64,000 nucleotides of DNA from Limnobacter thiooxidans (lineage in GTDB: Bacteria; Pseudomonadota; Gammaproteobacteria; Burkholderiales; Burkholderiaceae_B), in the NCBI RefSeq assembly GCF_036323495.1, contig NZ_AP028947.1, forward strand, positions 3,286,001-3,350,000, in the 5' to 3' direction. The notes beneath the pieces were generated by a model that did no database searches, was not told where the DNA came from, and saw only the letters and a list, made by a program, of their open reading frames with translations. The first letter of the stretch is position 1. Each line of letters begins with the position of its first letter. Both the position numbers and the translations under genes were made by a program. Of this stretch, positions 18,108-26,700 are shown in pieces.

Positions 18108-19668
18108 TTACTTGCTGTAGGCTGTTTCACCGTGTGAGGTGATGTCCAGACCTTCACGCTCGGCTTCTTCGCTTACACGCAGACCGATAATCAGATCAAC
18201 CAGTTTGAATGCAATCACTGAAACCACTGCTGACCATACGATTGTGATAACCACGGCCTTAGCCTGGATCAACACTTGGCTGGCGATGGAATAGTCACCA
18301 GCAGCAATCATGGGCCACGGTTGTCCAGTCAGCCACTGCGGATGGGCCACCCAGGTTTGGCGAGTTGAACACGCCTGTCAACAGAGCACCCAAGATACCG
18401 CCTACGCCGTGAACGCCGAACACGTCCAGAGAGTCGTCAGCACCCAGCAGCTTCTTCAGACCGGAAACACCCCACAAGCAGATGAAACCTGCCAGCAGAC
18501 CGATCACGATTGCACCAGCGATACCCACGTTGCCTGCTGCTGGCGTTACTGCCACCAGACCAGCAACAGCACCGGATGCCGCACCCAACATGGAAGCCTT
18601 GCCTTTCAGCAGCGCTTCACCGATACACCAGGCCATCACAGCAGCTGCGGTTGCAATCAGGGTGTTTGCGAAGGCCAAGGCAGCGTAGCCGTTGGCTTCC
18701 AGAGCAGAACCTGCGTTGAAACCGAACCAGCCCACCCACAGAAGGGACGCACCAACCATGGTCAATGTCAGGCTGTGTGGAGTCATTGCTTCTTTGCCGT
18801 AACCAACACGCTTGCCGATCATGTATGCACCCACCAAACCAGCAACAGCGGCGTTGATGTGAACTACAGTACCGCCAGCGAAGTCCAGGGCACCCAATTG
18901 CCAGATGTAGCCAGCTTTGCTGGTCATCTCGGCTGCCACTTCGGCGCTTGAGTAAGCATCAGGACCCATCCAGAACCACACCATGTGTGCTACTGGGATG
19001 TAGCTGAATGTGAACCACAGCACCATGAACAACAGAACTGCGCCAAACTTGATACGCTCGGCAAACGCGCCCACGATCAGTGCACAAGTGATACCGGCAA
19101 ATGTAGCCTGGAATGCAGCAAATACGATTTCAGGGATGTATACACCCTTGCTGAACGTTGCAGCGTTTGCAAATGTACCAGCAGCGTTGTCCCAGATACC
19201 GTTCAAGAGCACGCGGTCAAATCCACCGATGAATGCGTTGCCTTCTGTAAAGGCCAAGCTGTAGCCGTAAACAAACCACAGCACCACAATCATGGAGAAT
19301 GTCACCATGACTTGCATCAACACGGACAACATGTTCTTGGAGCGAACCAAACCGCCGTAGAACAGGGCCAAGCCTGGCACTGTCATCATGATGACCAGTA
19401 GTGTAGCAACCATCATCCAGGCAGTATCGCCTTTGTCAGGAACGGGTACTGCAGCGGGCGCAGCTTCTTCTGCAGGCGCAGCTTCAGCGGCCATTGGGGC
19501 TTCGGCAGCAGGGGCTGCCTCAGGGGCAACAGTTGCGTCGCCAACAGGGGTTGTTACAACGGCTTCGGTGGCAGGTGCTGCAGGCGTTTCTTGCGCAAAC
19601 ACACCAGGGCTGGCAACACTGAAACTCAGTGCGGCGGCCGCTAGCCAGACAGTCAGAAGTTTCTTCAT
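18108..19668 (-). CDS. amtB: Ammonium transporter AmtB, interrupted by a frameshift near the C-terminus
   Basis: Ammonium channel of the inner membrane. The first frame (18295-19668) gives 457 residues: a signal peptide (cleavage near VFAQ), an Ala/Pro/Glu-rich extension of about 50 residues, then the Amt core with FYGGLVRSKN and the twin pore His in PVAHMVW and FGVHGVGG. It stops as VAHDCCW. The last helix and tail (SIASQVLIQAKAVV, LIIGLRVSEEAEREGLD) continue in another frame to 18108. Removing one base from the GGG run at 18312-18314 restores a 519-residue protein reading TTVAMIAAGDYS. This could be a sequencing error or a real lesion. Confidence 0.85.
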
Positions 19669-19689
19669 GATTTCCTCACTTCTCTCTGG

Positions 19690-20088
<399 letters not shown>

Positions 20089-20099
20089 CTGTATTCAAT

Positions 20100-20870
20100 T
20101 TAGAACTTGGCGCTGAAAGTTACGACCAAAGAACCGTCGGTGATGTCATCGTTATTGAAAATAGCTTGTGCATCGTTGTCGGTTTCGATGTAGGCAGCAG
20201 TTACTGAATACTTAGGGCTTAGTGCATAAGTCGCAGCCAAGCTGTAATCGGCATATGTATCAACGCCACCAACGCCAGTGCGAAGGTTTGGCAGGTCTTT
20301 GTCAAAGCTGGTGATGCCGTAGTGAGCAGTCAAAGACAATGAGTCTGACAAAGGCAAGGTGTAACCCAAATCTAGGTAAGTGGAACCGCCTAGATCAGTA
20401 CTACCGTTTGCAGCTGTGAACGCGAAGTAGTCGTCAGATACAGCATAGGACAGCTTGGCGTATGCATTGGCGTATGACAACTTGCCATAAACTTCCAATG
20501 TGTCAGCATCAGGTCCATTCACTGCTGGAGAAAAACCTTCATAAAAGTAGTACAGGGCACCGACGTCGTAGCCGATACCGTTTGCAAACGAACCAGCATA
20601 GCCACCGTAGAAGTCCATTTCCAGGCCAGAGCTTCCTGCACCCAGGTTGTTGATGTTGGAGTTCCAGTTACCAACATAGAAGCCGTTGCTGAAAGCAGCA
20701 TCGAAACCACCCTGGAATGCCGGACCAGCGTTGGTCTGGGAAATACCACGGAATTTGTAATCTGTGGTGATGTTTGCGTTCGCTGTTGTTGTTACTTCAA
20801 CAGCTTGTGCAGTAGAAACAGCACCGAATGTGGTTGCGGCGATTGCAGCGACGAGTACTAATTTTTTCAT
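20100..20870 (-). CDS. TorF-family putative porin (gcw_chp family)
   Basis: 256 residues with a signal peptide cleaved after AQA (about residue 23). The mature part starts VEVTTTANANITTDYKFRG, with repeated aromatic/Gly strands (DFYGGYAG, YLDLGYTLPLS) and a terminal Phe (TFSAKF), as in outer-membrane barrels. TorF-type porins often precede glnK-amtB in beta-proteobacteria; here it heads that operon. A GGAG ribosome site precedes the ATG. Permeation of a nitrogen compound is inferred only from context and the sigma-54/NtrC-like promoter. Confidence 0.85.
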   Translation of the reverse strand: MKKLVLVAAIAATTFGAVSTAQAVEVTTTANANITTDYKFRGISQTNAGPAFQGGFDAAFSNGFYVGNWNSNINNLGAGSSGLEMDFYGGYAGSFANGIGYDVGALYYFYEGFSPAVNGPDADTLEVYGKLSYANAYAKLSYAVSDDYFAFTAANGSTDLGGSTYLDLGYTLPLSDSLSLTAHYGITSFDKDLPNLRTGVGGVDTYADYSLAATYALSPKYSVTAAYIETDNDAQAIFNNDDITDGSLVVTFSAKF

Positions 20871-20925
20871 CTCACTCTCCTAAAAATAGATGAATGCCGT
20901 AAAGTTTTTTTGGCAAGGCTCTATT

Positions 20926-20942
20926 AGCGAGAAGCGTGCCAG
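20926..20942 (-). promoter_or_regulatory. Sigma-54 (-24/-12) promoter of torF-glnK-amtB
   Basis: The minus strand reads CTGGCACGCTTCTCGCT, matching the YTGGCACG-N4-TTGCW consensus except for one base in the -12 element (TCGC for TTGC). It lies about 56 bp before the porin start codon, at a typical distance. Confidence 0.75.
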
Positions 20943-21024
20943 CAAGCTACCTGTCAGTAAATTCGCGATAAATCCCCCTTTTTCGGGCACAATAAGCATT
21001 CGATTTTTTGAATTTTCTGTCATC

Positions 21025-21052
21025 GCACTGTTTTGGTGCACCGTTTTGGTGC
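21025..21052. promoter_or_regulatory. Two NtrC boxes upstream of the sigma-54 promoter
   Basis: GCACT-GTTTT-GGTGC (21025-21039) and GCACC-GTTTT-GGTGC (21038-21052) both fit the NtrC pattern GCACY-N5-RGTGC and are offset by 13 bp. They lie about 85-125 bp upstream of the -24/-12 element, a normal enhancer distance. They also sit 30 bp before the ubiK start on the other strand. Confidence 0.75.
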
Positions 21053-21081
21053 GATGCGATACCACTCTTCCGGGGGAAATT

Positions 21082-21312
21082 TTGGCCACCAGTCCATTTG
21101 ATGCAGTTCAATCGAAAATCAGTGAACTTTTGAACGCGAAAGGTTTGCAAACCCTTGAAAATCCAGTGACTCAGCTGATTCGCCAAAGCCTTCAGGATAT
21201 GGAATTCGTCAGTCTGGAAGACTTCGAGATCCAGCGAGAGGTCTTGAACCGGTTGCGCGAAAAGGTACATGCACTGGAATTGCGCGTGGCAGAGCTGGAA
21301 AAGAAAGCCTGA
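21082..21312 (+). CDS. ubiK: UbiK-type accessory factor (BMFP family)
   Basis: 76 residues from TTG 21082, with a GGGGG ribosome site at 21072-21076. The frame is open upstream, but that part lies over the NtrC boxes and has no family resemblance. The C-terminal half is a heptad coiled coil (REVLNRLREKVHALELRVAELEKK), as in the YqiC/UbiK family that helps ubiquinone biosynthesis enzymes assemble with lipids. It is followed by comM, a common neighbour. Confidence 0.8.
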   Translation: MATSPFDAVQSKISELLNAKGLQTLENPVTQLIRQSLQDMEFVSLEDFEIQREVLNRLREKVHALELRVAELEKKA

Positions 21313-21423
21313 TCAATAAGACTTTCTGCCAGCCAGGCCGGGTGACACCAGGCTGGGCACCCGTTTGCCTTTAAAGGTACGGAGGGGATAATCGTTGGGG
21401 TTTGACCTCCCGCAAACACTCCC

Positions 21424-22989
21424 ATGCCCCTAGCCACACTCCAAAGCCTGACGTTTGTCGGTGTTCGCCCTATTCCTGTACAAATTGAAGTTCACTTGTC
21501 TGCGGGGCTACCCTCATTCGCTTTGGTTGGCCTGCCCGATGCGGAAATTCGGGAATCCAAGGAAAGGGTTCGGTCGGCCCTGTTGAACAGTGGCTTTGAA
21601 TTTCCCAGCCAACGCATCACAGTCAACCTTGCTCCTGCGGACTTGCCCAAGGGCAGCGCCGCATTTGACCTCGCGGTGGCTTTGGGCATTGCCGCAGCAT
21701 CGGGTCAGTTGGCCAAGGCCGAACTGCAAGACTGGGTGTTTGCCGGAGAGCTTTCCCTGTCTGGCGCATTGACTGGTGTGCGAAGCCCCTTCGCACTCGC
21801 CGTGGCAGCCCGCAAACAGGCGCAACAGCGCAATCGCCCCCTGAAACTGATGATGCCCAAAGCACAGGCCGCTGTGTCCGCAACAGTGCCTGACATTGCG
21901 GTGTACGGTGCTGTGTCCTTGTTTGAAGCAGCAGCGCACCTTGTAGGCCATGGCACGCCAATGACACAGGAACAGCCAGGCTGCCCAACCACCGCCACAG
22001 GGCAGGCTCTCGACATGGCTGAGGTCATCGGCCACCAAACAGCCAAGCACGCTTTGCTTGCAGCAGCTGCCGGACAACACCACATCCGCCTGGTCGGCCC
22101 ACCCGGCAGCGGAAAGTCCATGCTAGCGCAACGGATTGGCGGTCTTCTGCCTGCGCTGCCCTTTGAAGACTCACTGGATATCTCAGCCATTCGCAGCCTC
22201 AAGGGTGAGGGCGATTCATTCAGTCAGGCGAGGCCATTCAGGAATCCACACCCGAGCAGTTCTATGGCCGCACTGATAGGCGGAGGTAATCCGCCCGCAC
22301 CCGGCGAAATAACCTTGGCACACCAAGGCATTCTGTTCACAGATGAGGTGCTGGAATTTGACCGGCGCTGCCTTGAATCCTTGCGCGAGCCACTGGAAAC
22401 AGGGCGAGTCAACATTTCCCGCTCCGGACACCAATCCACCTTTCCAGCCCGCTTTTTATGGGTGTGCGCCCACAACCCATGCCCTTGCGGTTGGCTGGGC
22501 CACCCAGTCAAGGAATGCCGCTGCACGCCAGAGCAGGTTCGCCGCTACCAGGCCAAACTGTCAGGCCCCTTGGCCGACAGGCTGGACATTTCAATCGACG
22601 TACAACCAGTCGAACATCAAGCCTTGTTACAAGGGTCGCAAGGTGAACACGAATCCGGAAGCAGCGCCGCGCTGCTAACGCAGGTTCTGAAAGCGAGAGA
22701 AGTTCAGCTGAACAGACAAGGTTGCCTGAATGGTGAAATGACACCGGGCCAAATCAGCATGCACTGCAAACCCGAACACTCCGCCGAACAGTTGTTACTC
22801 AGTTACGCGCAAAAAAACCACCTGTCTGCCCGTGCATTGCACCGAATTTGCCGGGTTGCCCGCACTTTGGCTGATCTGGATGACGCAGCGAATATTCAAA
22901 AGAAACAGGTAGCCACCGCCATTCAGTACCGGAAATCACTGAACCTGCCCACGATACCCAATCAAGTGGCGCTGAACGGAATCAAATGA
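21424..22989 (+). CDS. comM: YifB/ComM-family Mg-chelatase-like AAA+ ATPase
   Basis: 521 residues, full length. The N-terminal Lon-protease-like domain has the conserved GLPSFALVGLPDAEIRESKERV, then the Mg-chelatase AAA+ module with Walker A GPPGSGKS, Walker B as ILFTDEVLEF, and CAHNPCPCGW with the zinc-like Cys set. ComM is a hexameric helicase promoting branch migration of integrating DNA during natural transformation. Its 3' end overlaps the convergent MFS gene by 28 bp. Confidence 0.92.
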   Translation: MPLATLQSLTFVGVRPIPVQIEVHLSAGLPSFALVGLPDAEIRESKERVRSALLNSGFEFPSQRITVNLAPADLPKGSAAFDLAVALGIAAASGQLAKAELQDWVFAGELSLSGALTGVRSPFALAVAARKQAQQRNRPLKLMMPKAQAAVSATVPDIAVYGAVSLFEAAAHLVGHGTPMTQEQPGCPTTATGQALDMAEVIGHQTAKHALLAAAAGQHHIRLVGPPGSGKSMLAQRIGGLLPALPFEDSLDISAIRSLKGEGDSFSQARPFRNPHPSSSMAALIGGGNPPAPGEITLAHQGILFTDEVLEFDRRCLESLREPLETGRVNISRSGHQSTFPARFLWVCAHNPCPCGWLGHPVKECRCTPEQVRRYQAKLSGPLADRLDISIDVQPVEHQALLQGSQGEHESGSSAALLTQVLKAREVQLNRQGCLNGEMTPGQISMHCKPEHSAEQLLLSYAQKNHLSARALHRICRVARTLADLDDAANIQKKQVATAIQYRKSLNLPTIPNQVALNGIK

Positions 22990-24257
22990 CTGGTTTTGCG
23001 GCCTGGGCGGGCATACCAAAGCCAACTGCCCAGTTGCATCAACCACAAAAACGCCAATGACAGGCGCATGGCGTCAGTGCTGCTCAGCCCCATGCCGGTG
23101 AATGCATCAATGCCCAAGCCGATACCCCACTGTATGCTGAAGGCACCCACAAAAATGAGCAGGTTCAAGGCCGTACTGGATCGACCTGTCAGCTTCTTGG
23201 GGAAAGGTTTGTTGCAGGTGGCGTAGGTCATGATGCCGGATGAAATAAGAAAAGCATGGACCAACCAGCCCCACACACTTGAATCACTGCCCTGAACAAT
23301 TTGCACCGCAAAAAGAATCAAGGACAAGCCCATGCCGATCAGCATGATCTGGTCCTCATCCCCCCCGGCTTTTGAGATGCGGCGTGTCATGAAACCCAAT
23401 GCCAAATATCCCAGCATCAACACGGCAGATATCCAGAACATGTTTTGCGCGGCCTGCGAATTGCTCAAACCAACCACATTGGTAAACCAGGGCCCCACCC
23501 ACAAGCCATGAAAGGCCATGAAACCACCCTGGGTGATCATGGCCAATGGCGCCACACGCCAGAAATGCGGGTGAGCATAAATGGCACGGTAACCCTGCGC
23601 CATGTCGCCAACAGACTGGGCTTTCTGGGGTTTAAACAGTGCAGGCAGCGCAAACCACAAAGCAAGCCCCGCCAATACACACAGCACAGCGGCCAATCCA
23701 AAAACCCCGCGCCAACCCAGCAGCGGCAGGGCAGCTTCAACGGGAGTGGTCACGGTGAGCGCGCCCAGAGAACCTGCAACCAACATCCACGACGACAGGC
23801 TGGCTTGAAGATGTGGTCTGAAGTACAGGGAATAGGCTTTGACAGCTGCCATCAGGCAAGCAGACACCCCCACACCGATCAAGGCGCGTCCCAACCAAAG
23901 CACGCTGTAACTGTCAGCCACAGCAAACAACAAGGCGCCCAGGGCAGCAAAGCCAATCAACACCGCCTCGACACGGCGGGGGCCGTATCGGTCCAGCATG
24001 ACCCCGACCGGAAGCTGCATGAGCGCGAAAGACAAAAAATAAGCCGATGCCAAAAATCCCAATTGTCCCGCAGACAAACCCAATTCAGCCACCAAGGGCT
24101 GGGCGATTACCGCATTGATGGCGCGAAAAGCATAGGACATGATGTAGGCCGCAGCAAAAATCACGAACATGCGGACGGCCAGGGAGCCACTGACATAAGT
24201 GTGCTCTACGCCATCAGGCCCCACTTCACGGGAAACATGGTCCGGGTTAAAACGCAT
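22962..24257 (-). CDS. MFS transporter
   Basis: 431 residues with 12 predicted membrane segments. The loop 2-3 motif is GVMLDRYGPRRVE, and loop 8-9 contains LGFMTRRISKAGG. The substrate is not identifiable. The start overlaps the stop of the upstream lipoprotein gene (TAATG), so the two are probably co-translated. The end overlaps comM convergently. Confidence 0.85.
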   Translation of the reverse strand: MRFNPDHVSREVGPDGVEHTYVSGSLAVRMFVIFAAAYIMSYAFRAINAVIAQPLVAELGLSAGQLGFLASAYFLSFALMQLPVGVMLDRYGPRRVEAVLIGFAALGALLFAVADSYSVLWLGRALIGVGVSACLMAAVKAYSLYFRPHLQASLSSWMLVAGSLGALTVTTPVEAALPLLGWRGVFGLAAVLCVLAGLALWFALPALFKPQKAQSVGDMAQGYRAIYAHPHFWRVAPLAMITQGGFMAFHGLWVGPWFTNVVGLSNSQAAQNMFWISAVLMLGYLALGFMTRRISKAGGDEDQIMLIGMGLSLILFAVQIVQGSDSSVWGWLVHAFLISSGIMTYATCNKPFPKKLTGRSSTALNLLIFVGAFSIQWGIGLGIDAFTGMGLSSTDAMRLSLAFLWLMQLGSWLWYARPGRKTSHLIPFSAT

Positions 24258-24799
24258 TACATGCCCAAAAGCGAAAACCCGCCCAACCAGGAAGTCAATA
24301 CCTCGGGCGCGGGCCGCTGGCCTGGCCCCATCAACAACACCTCATACAAAGTACCTTGATGTTCAAAAAATCGTGCATGGGCGAAAGCAACACTGCCATC
24401 TGGCAACTTGCCACTCAGAGACATTTCCTGAACTGGTTTGCCAAGCCATTGAATGGACACAAGCTCGGGCTTTTCAGCCGCAATATTATTCGCCACGGCA
24501 AGCGCCAATGCATCACGCAAGGCAATTCCCTGGCCCTCCAGGTTTCCCTGCAAAGGCACGGTACCCACAGCGAAATACATGCCTTGCACCTGCGCGGCTT
24601 GCAAAGTCAACGGAACCTGCAGACCAATCAAATCCATTGTCCGTGTAACCTGTGCGGGTTTGTCCGGAAATGTGGCCGTGTATCCCAGGTCGGCATTGGG
24701 CACAGTGCGCCAGTTGAATTGCGGAGAACACGCGACAAGTGCCCACATCGCGAACAAGGCAATAAAAACGGCACGGCTTTGGGCAAGGATTGAATTCAT
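24257..24799 (-). CDS. Small lipoprotein of unknown function, coupled to the MFS gene
   Basis: 180 residues from ATG 24799, which gives a lipoprotein signal with lipobox LVAC (Cys24). An in-frame extension to 24958 would hide it. The mature part begins SPQFNWRTVPNADLGYTATFP and contains YFAVGTVPL and FFEHQGTLYEVLLMG, which resembles DUF-type envelope proteins with an alpha/beta sandwich. No known motif. The stop shares a base with the MFS start. Confidence 0.7.
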   Translation of the reverse strand: MNSILAQSRAVFIALFAMWALVACSPQFNWRTVPNADLGYTATFPDKPAQVTRTMDLIGLQVPLTLQAAQVQGMYFAVGTVPLQGNLEGQGIALRDALALAVANNIAAEKPELVSIQWLGKPVQEMSLSGKLPDGSVAFAHARFFEHQGTLYEVLLMGPGQRPAPEVLTSWLGGFSLLGM

Positions 24800-24889
24800 G
24801 AGACGCTTTGAAGCGAGAATTATGCAAGTGCACCATTGTAGGTGCTCTTCAAAAAGATCAACAGCAGTAATAACCAGAGTGTGAGCAGA

Positions 24890-25222
24890 ATGGGTATTGT
24901 CAAATTCAAGTCCAAGGCCGCCGGTGACATCGTTATGTTCAAAACGAACGCCGCTCAAATATTCAAAATTATCGGAATCGATTCAAGCGAGCGAGGCGTC
25001 ATTGAACCCCAAGACCTGGCGCATGCTCATGCCCAGTTGGTGGCAGCCATCAACACCGAACGCATGGCCAAGGCAGAGAACCCGATCGATGAAGACGAAC
25101 TGGACGACGAAGAAAAGATTGCGTTGAAAAACCACGTCAGCCTTGAACAGCGTGCCTACACGTTCTTGAAAATGCTGGAAGAAGCGCAGAAGAAAAATGT
25201 AGATGTACACTGGGGCTTTTAA
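24890..25222 (+). CDS. DUF1840-family protein
   Basis: 110 residues from ATG 24890. It begins MGIVKFKSKAAGDIVMF and contains an acidic segment (IDEDELDDEEKIALKNHVSL) and a C-terminal helix ending DVHWGF, matching DUF1840, a beta-proteobacterial family of unknown function. It is divergent from the lipoprotein/MFS pair and convergent with the Mpo1-like gene 14 bp away. Confidence 0.78.
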   Translation: MGIVKFKSKAAGDIVMFKTNAAQIFKIIGIDSSERGVIEPQDLAHAHAQLVAAINTERMAKAENPIDEDELDDEEKIALKNHVSLEQRAYTFLKMLEEAQKKNVDVHWGF

Positions 25223-25236
25223 GCCCCAGTTGACGG

Positions 25237-25758
25237 TCAAGCGTTGACTGTATCTCGCCGACGCACTGGGCCAGCGATGGCCTCGACCTGCATTTGGGTC
25301 TTTTTGCCCACGCCAATCAGAAAGCCCAGTTCGGCGACCACAAACAATGGCCCAATGGCCAAACCGATCAAGTCATCGACAAATGCGGGTTTGCGACCCT
25401 CGTAATAATGACCAATGAACTGGATCACCCAACCCACCACAAACACACCCACGCCTGCACTCAGCCACAACACCGTGCTAACCGTCGCGAAATGTCCGGC
25501 GGTCAGTAACAAGGCGCCGTGGATCAGGAACATGGCCAAGCCATAGGTCAGGCTGAGCTTGAAGTAAAAAAGGCTGGACAACAAAAATACAAGCAGCGCA
25601 GGTGTCACAGCAATGCCGGCCACATCAACAGAAACTCGCGACAACAAAATCAGGACGGACAACACGATGATCGGCACACCGATGAAATGGGTGGCGATGT
25701 TTCTCGGGTCACGGTGGTAGGTGGCGTAAGTAGCCAACTGCTCGACCAAGGTTTTCAT
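25237..25758 (-). CDS. Mpo1/DUF962-family membrane protein
   Basis: 173 residues from ATG 25758, with GGAG 8 bases before it. The frame is open far upstream, but that part is not protein-like. It has the DUF962 pattern: TYHRDPRNIATHFIGVP near the N-terminus, VIQFIGHYYEGRKPAFVDDL, and four hydrophobic segments. The yeast homologue Mpo1 is an iron-dependent 2-hydroxy fatty acid dioxygenase. The conserved His pairs (H15, H24, H118 region) are present, so a lipid-oxidising activity is possible. Confidence 0.8.
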   Translation of the reverse strand: MKTLVEQLATYATYHRDPRNIATHFIGVPIIVLSVLILLSRVSVDVAGIAVTPALLVFLLSSLFYFKLSLTYGLAMFLIHGALLLTAGHFATVSTVLWLSAGVGVFVVGWVIQFIGHYYEGRKPAFVDDLIGLAIGPLFVVAELGFLIGVGKKTQMQVEAIAGPVRRRDTVNA

Positions 25759-25899
25759 GGATTGCGCTCCAGCGATACTTTTGTATCTTGTTTGTGATTT
25801 TAGGACTGTATGGTTACAAATCAACCGTCGAAAGTCTGTCAATTGCCTGACATTTGATGCTAATTTACAAAAAGAGGCAGACACACCCACAATAAATCG

Positions 25900-26610
25900 A
25901 TGCAAATACACAATATTCACCAAATACTGGCACGCGGACGCTGGTTCGCCAACTTGCCCGGCAATCTGCAACAGGCACTGCTCAAACACGGCACTGTCCG
26001 GCAGTTTCGAAGTGGTGAACGACTGTTTTCCCGCGGAGACTGTACCGACGGGATTTACGGCATGTTGAACGGAACGGTTCAAATTGTTGGAGCCAACAAA
26101 CACGGGGCTGACGACCGGCACGTCATTTTGACACTGATTGATTCGCCAGACTGGTTTGGCGAAATCTGCCTGTTTGACCGCCAACCCCGCACTCACGACG
26201 CCCTGGCTGACGGACCCGTCACAGTATTCCACGTGCGGCAAAACCTGCTGGATCAATTGACCGCAGAAAACCCCTTGTTCTGGCGGGAATTCGGCCTGTT
26301 GCTGACCCAGAAAGTAAGACTTATTTTCGGAGCCATTGAAGATGCCGCGTTGCTGCCCACGCACATGCGCCTGGCGCGACGACTGCTGCAGATGGCCGAA
26401 GGCTATGGCATCCGGTCTGACAGCAACACTGTCAGCGCCCGAACACTGCATGTATCGCAGGAGAAACTTTCTGCCATGTTGTCAATTTCAAGACAAACCG
26501 TGAACCAGATGCTCAAGGAACTGGAACATGAAGGTTTATTACAACTGGGGCGGGGAAATATTGAAATTCTGGACTTGGAAAGGTTGAAGCAAAAAGCACA
26601 ACTGAGTTAG
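25900..26610 (+). CDS. Crp/Fnr-family transcriptional regulator
   Basis: 236 residues. The N-terminal cyclic-nucleotide-binding fold has FRSGERLFSRGDCTDGIYGMLNGTV and DSPDWFGEICLFDRQPRTHDALA. The C-terminal winged helix has LHVSQEKLSAMLSISRQTVNQML. There is no Cys cluster of FNR type, so it is not an oxygen-sensing iron-sulphur protein. The residues of the cAMP site are not conserved enough to claim cAMP binding. It is divergent from the Mpo1-like gene and sits before the DUF4394 lipoprotein. Confidence 0.88.
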   Translation: MQIHNIHQILARGRWFANLPGNLQQALLKHGTVRQFRSGERLFSRGDCTDGIYGMLNGTVQIVGANKHGADDRHVILTLIDSPDWFGEICLFDRQPRTHDALADGPVTVFHVRQNLLDQLTAENPLFWREFGLLLTQKVRLIFGAIEDAALLPTHMRLARRLLQMAEGYGIRSDSNTVSARTLHVSQEKLSAMLSISRQTVNQMLKELEHEGLLQLGRGNIEILDLERLKQKAQLS

Positions 26611-26700
26611 TTGCATCCAAATCACATCCGTTTGTGTTTAACTTTCTGTCACCTTTTGGGTTGGCATGGATTTTGGAATCACAGATAGAGGGAAGCAATA

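Noticed and set aside
25759..26451. Upstream extension of the Mpo1-like gene
   Set aside because: It overlaps the divergent Crp/Fnr gene and lacks family resemblance; the GGAG-preceded ATG at 25758 fits.
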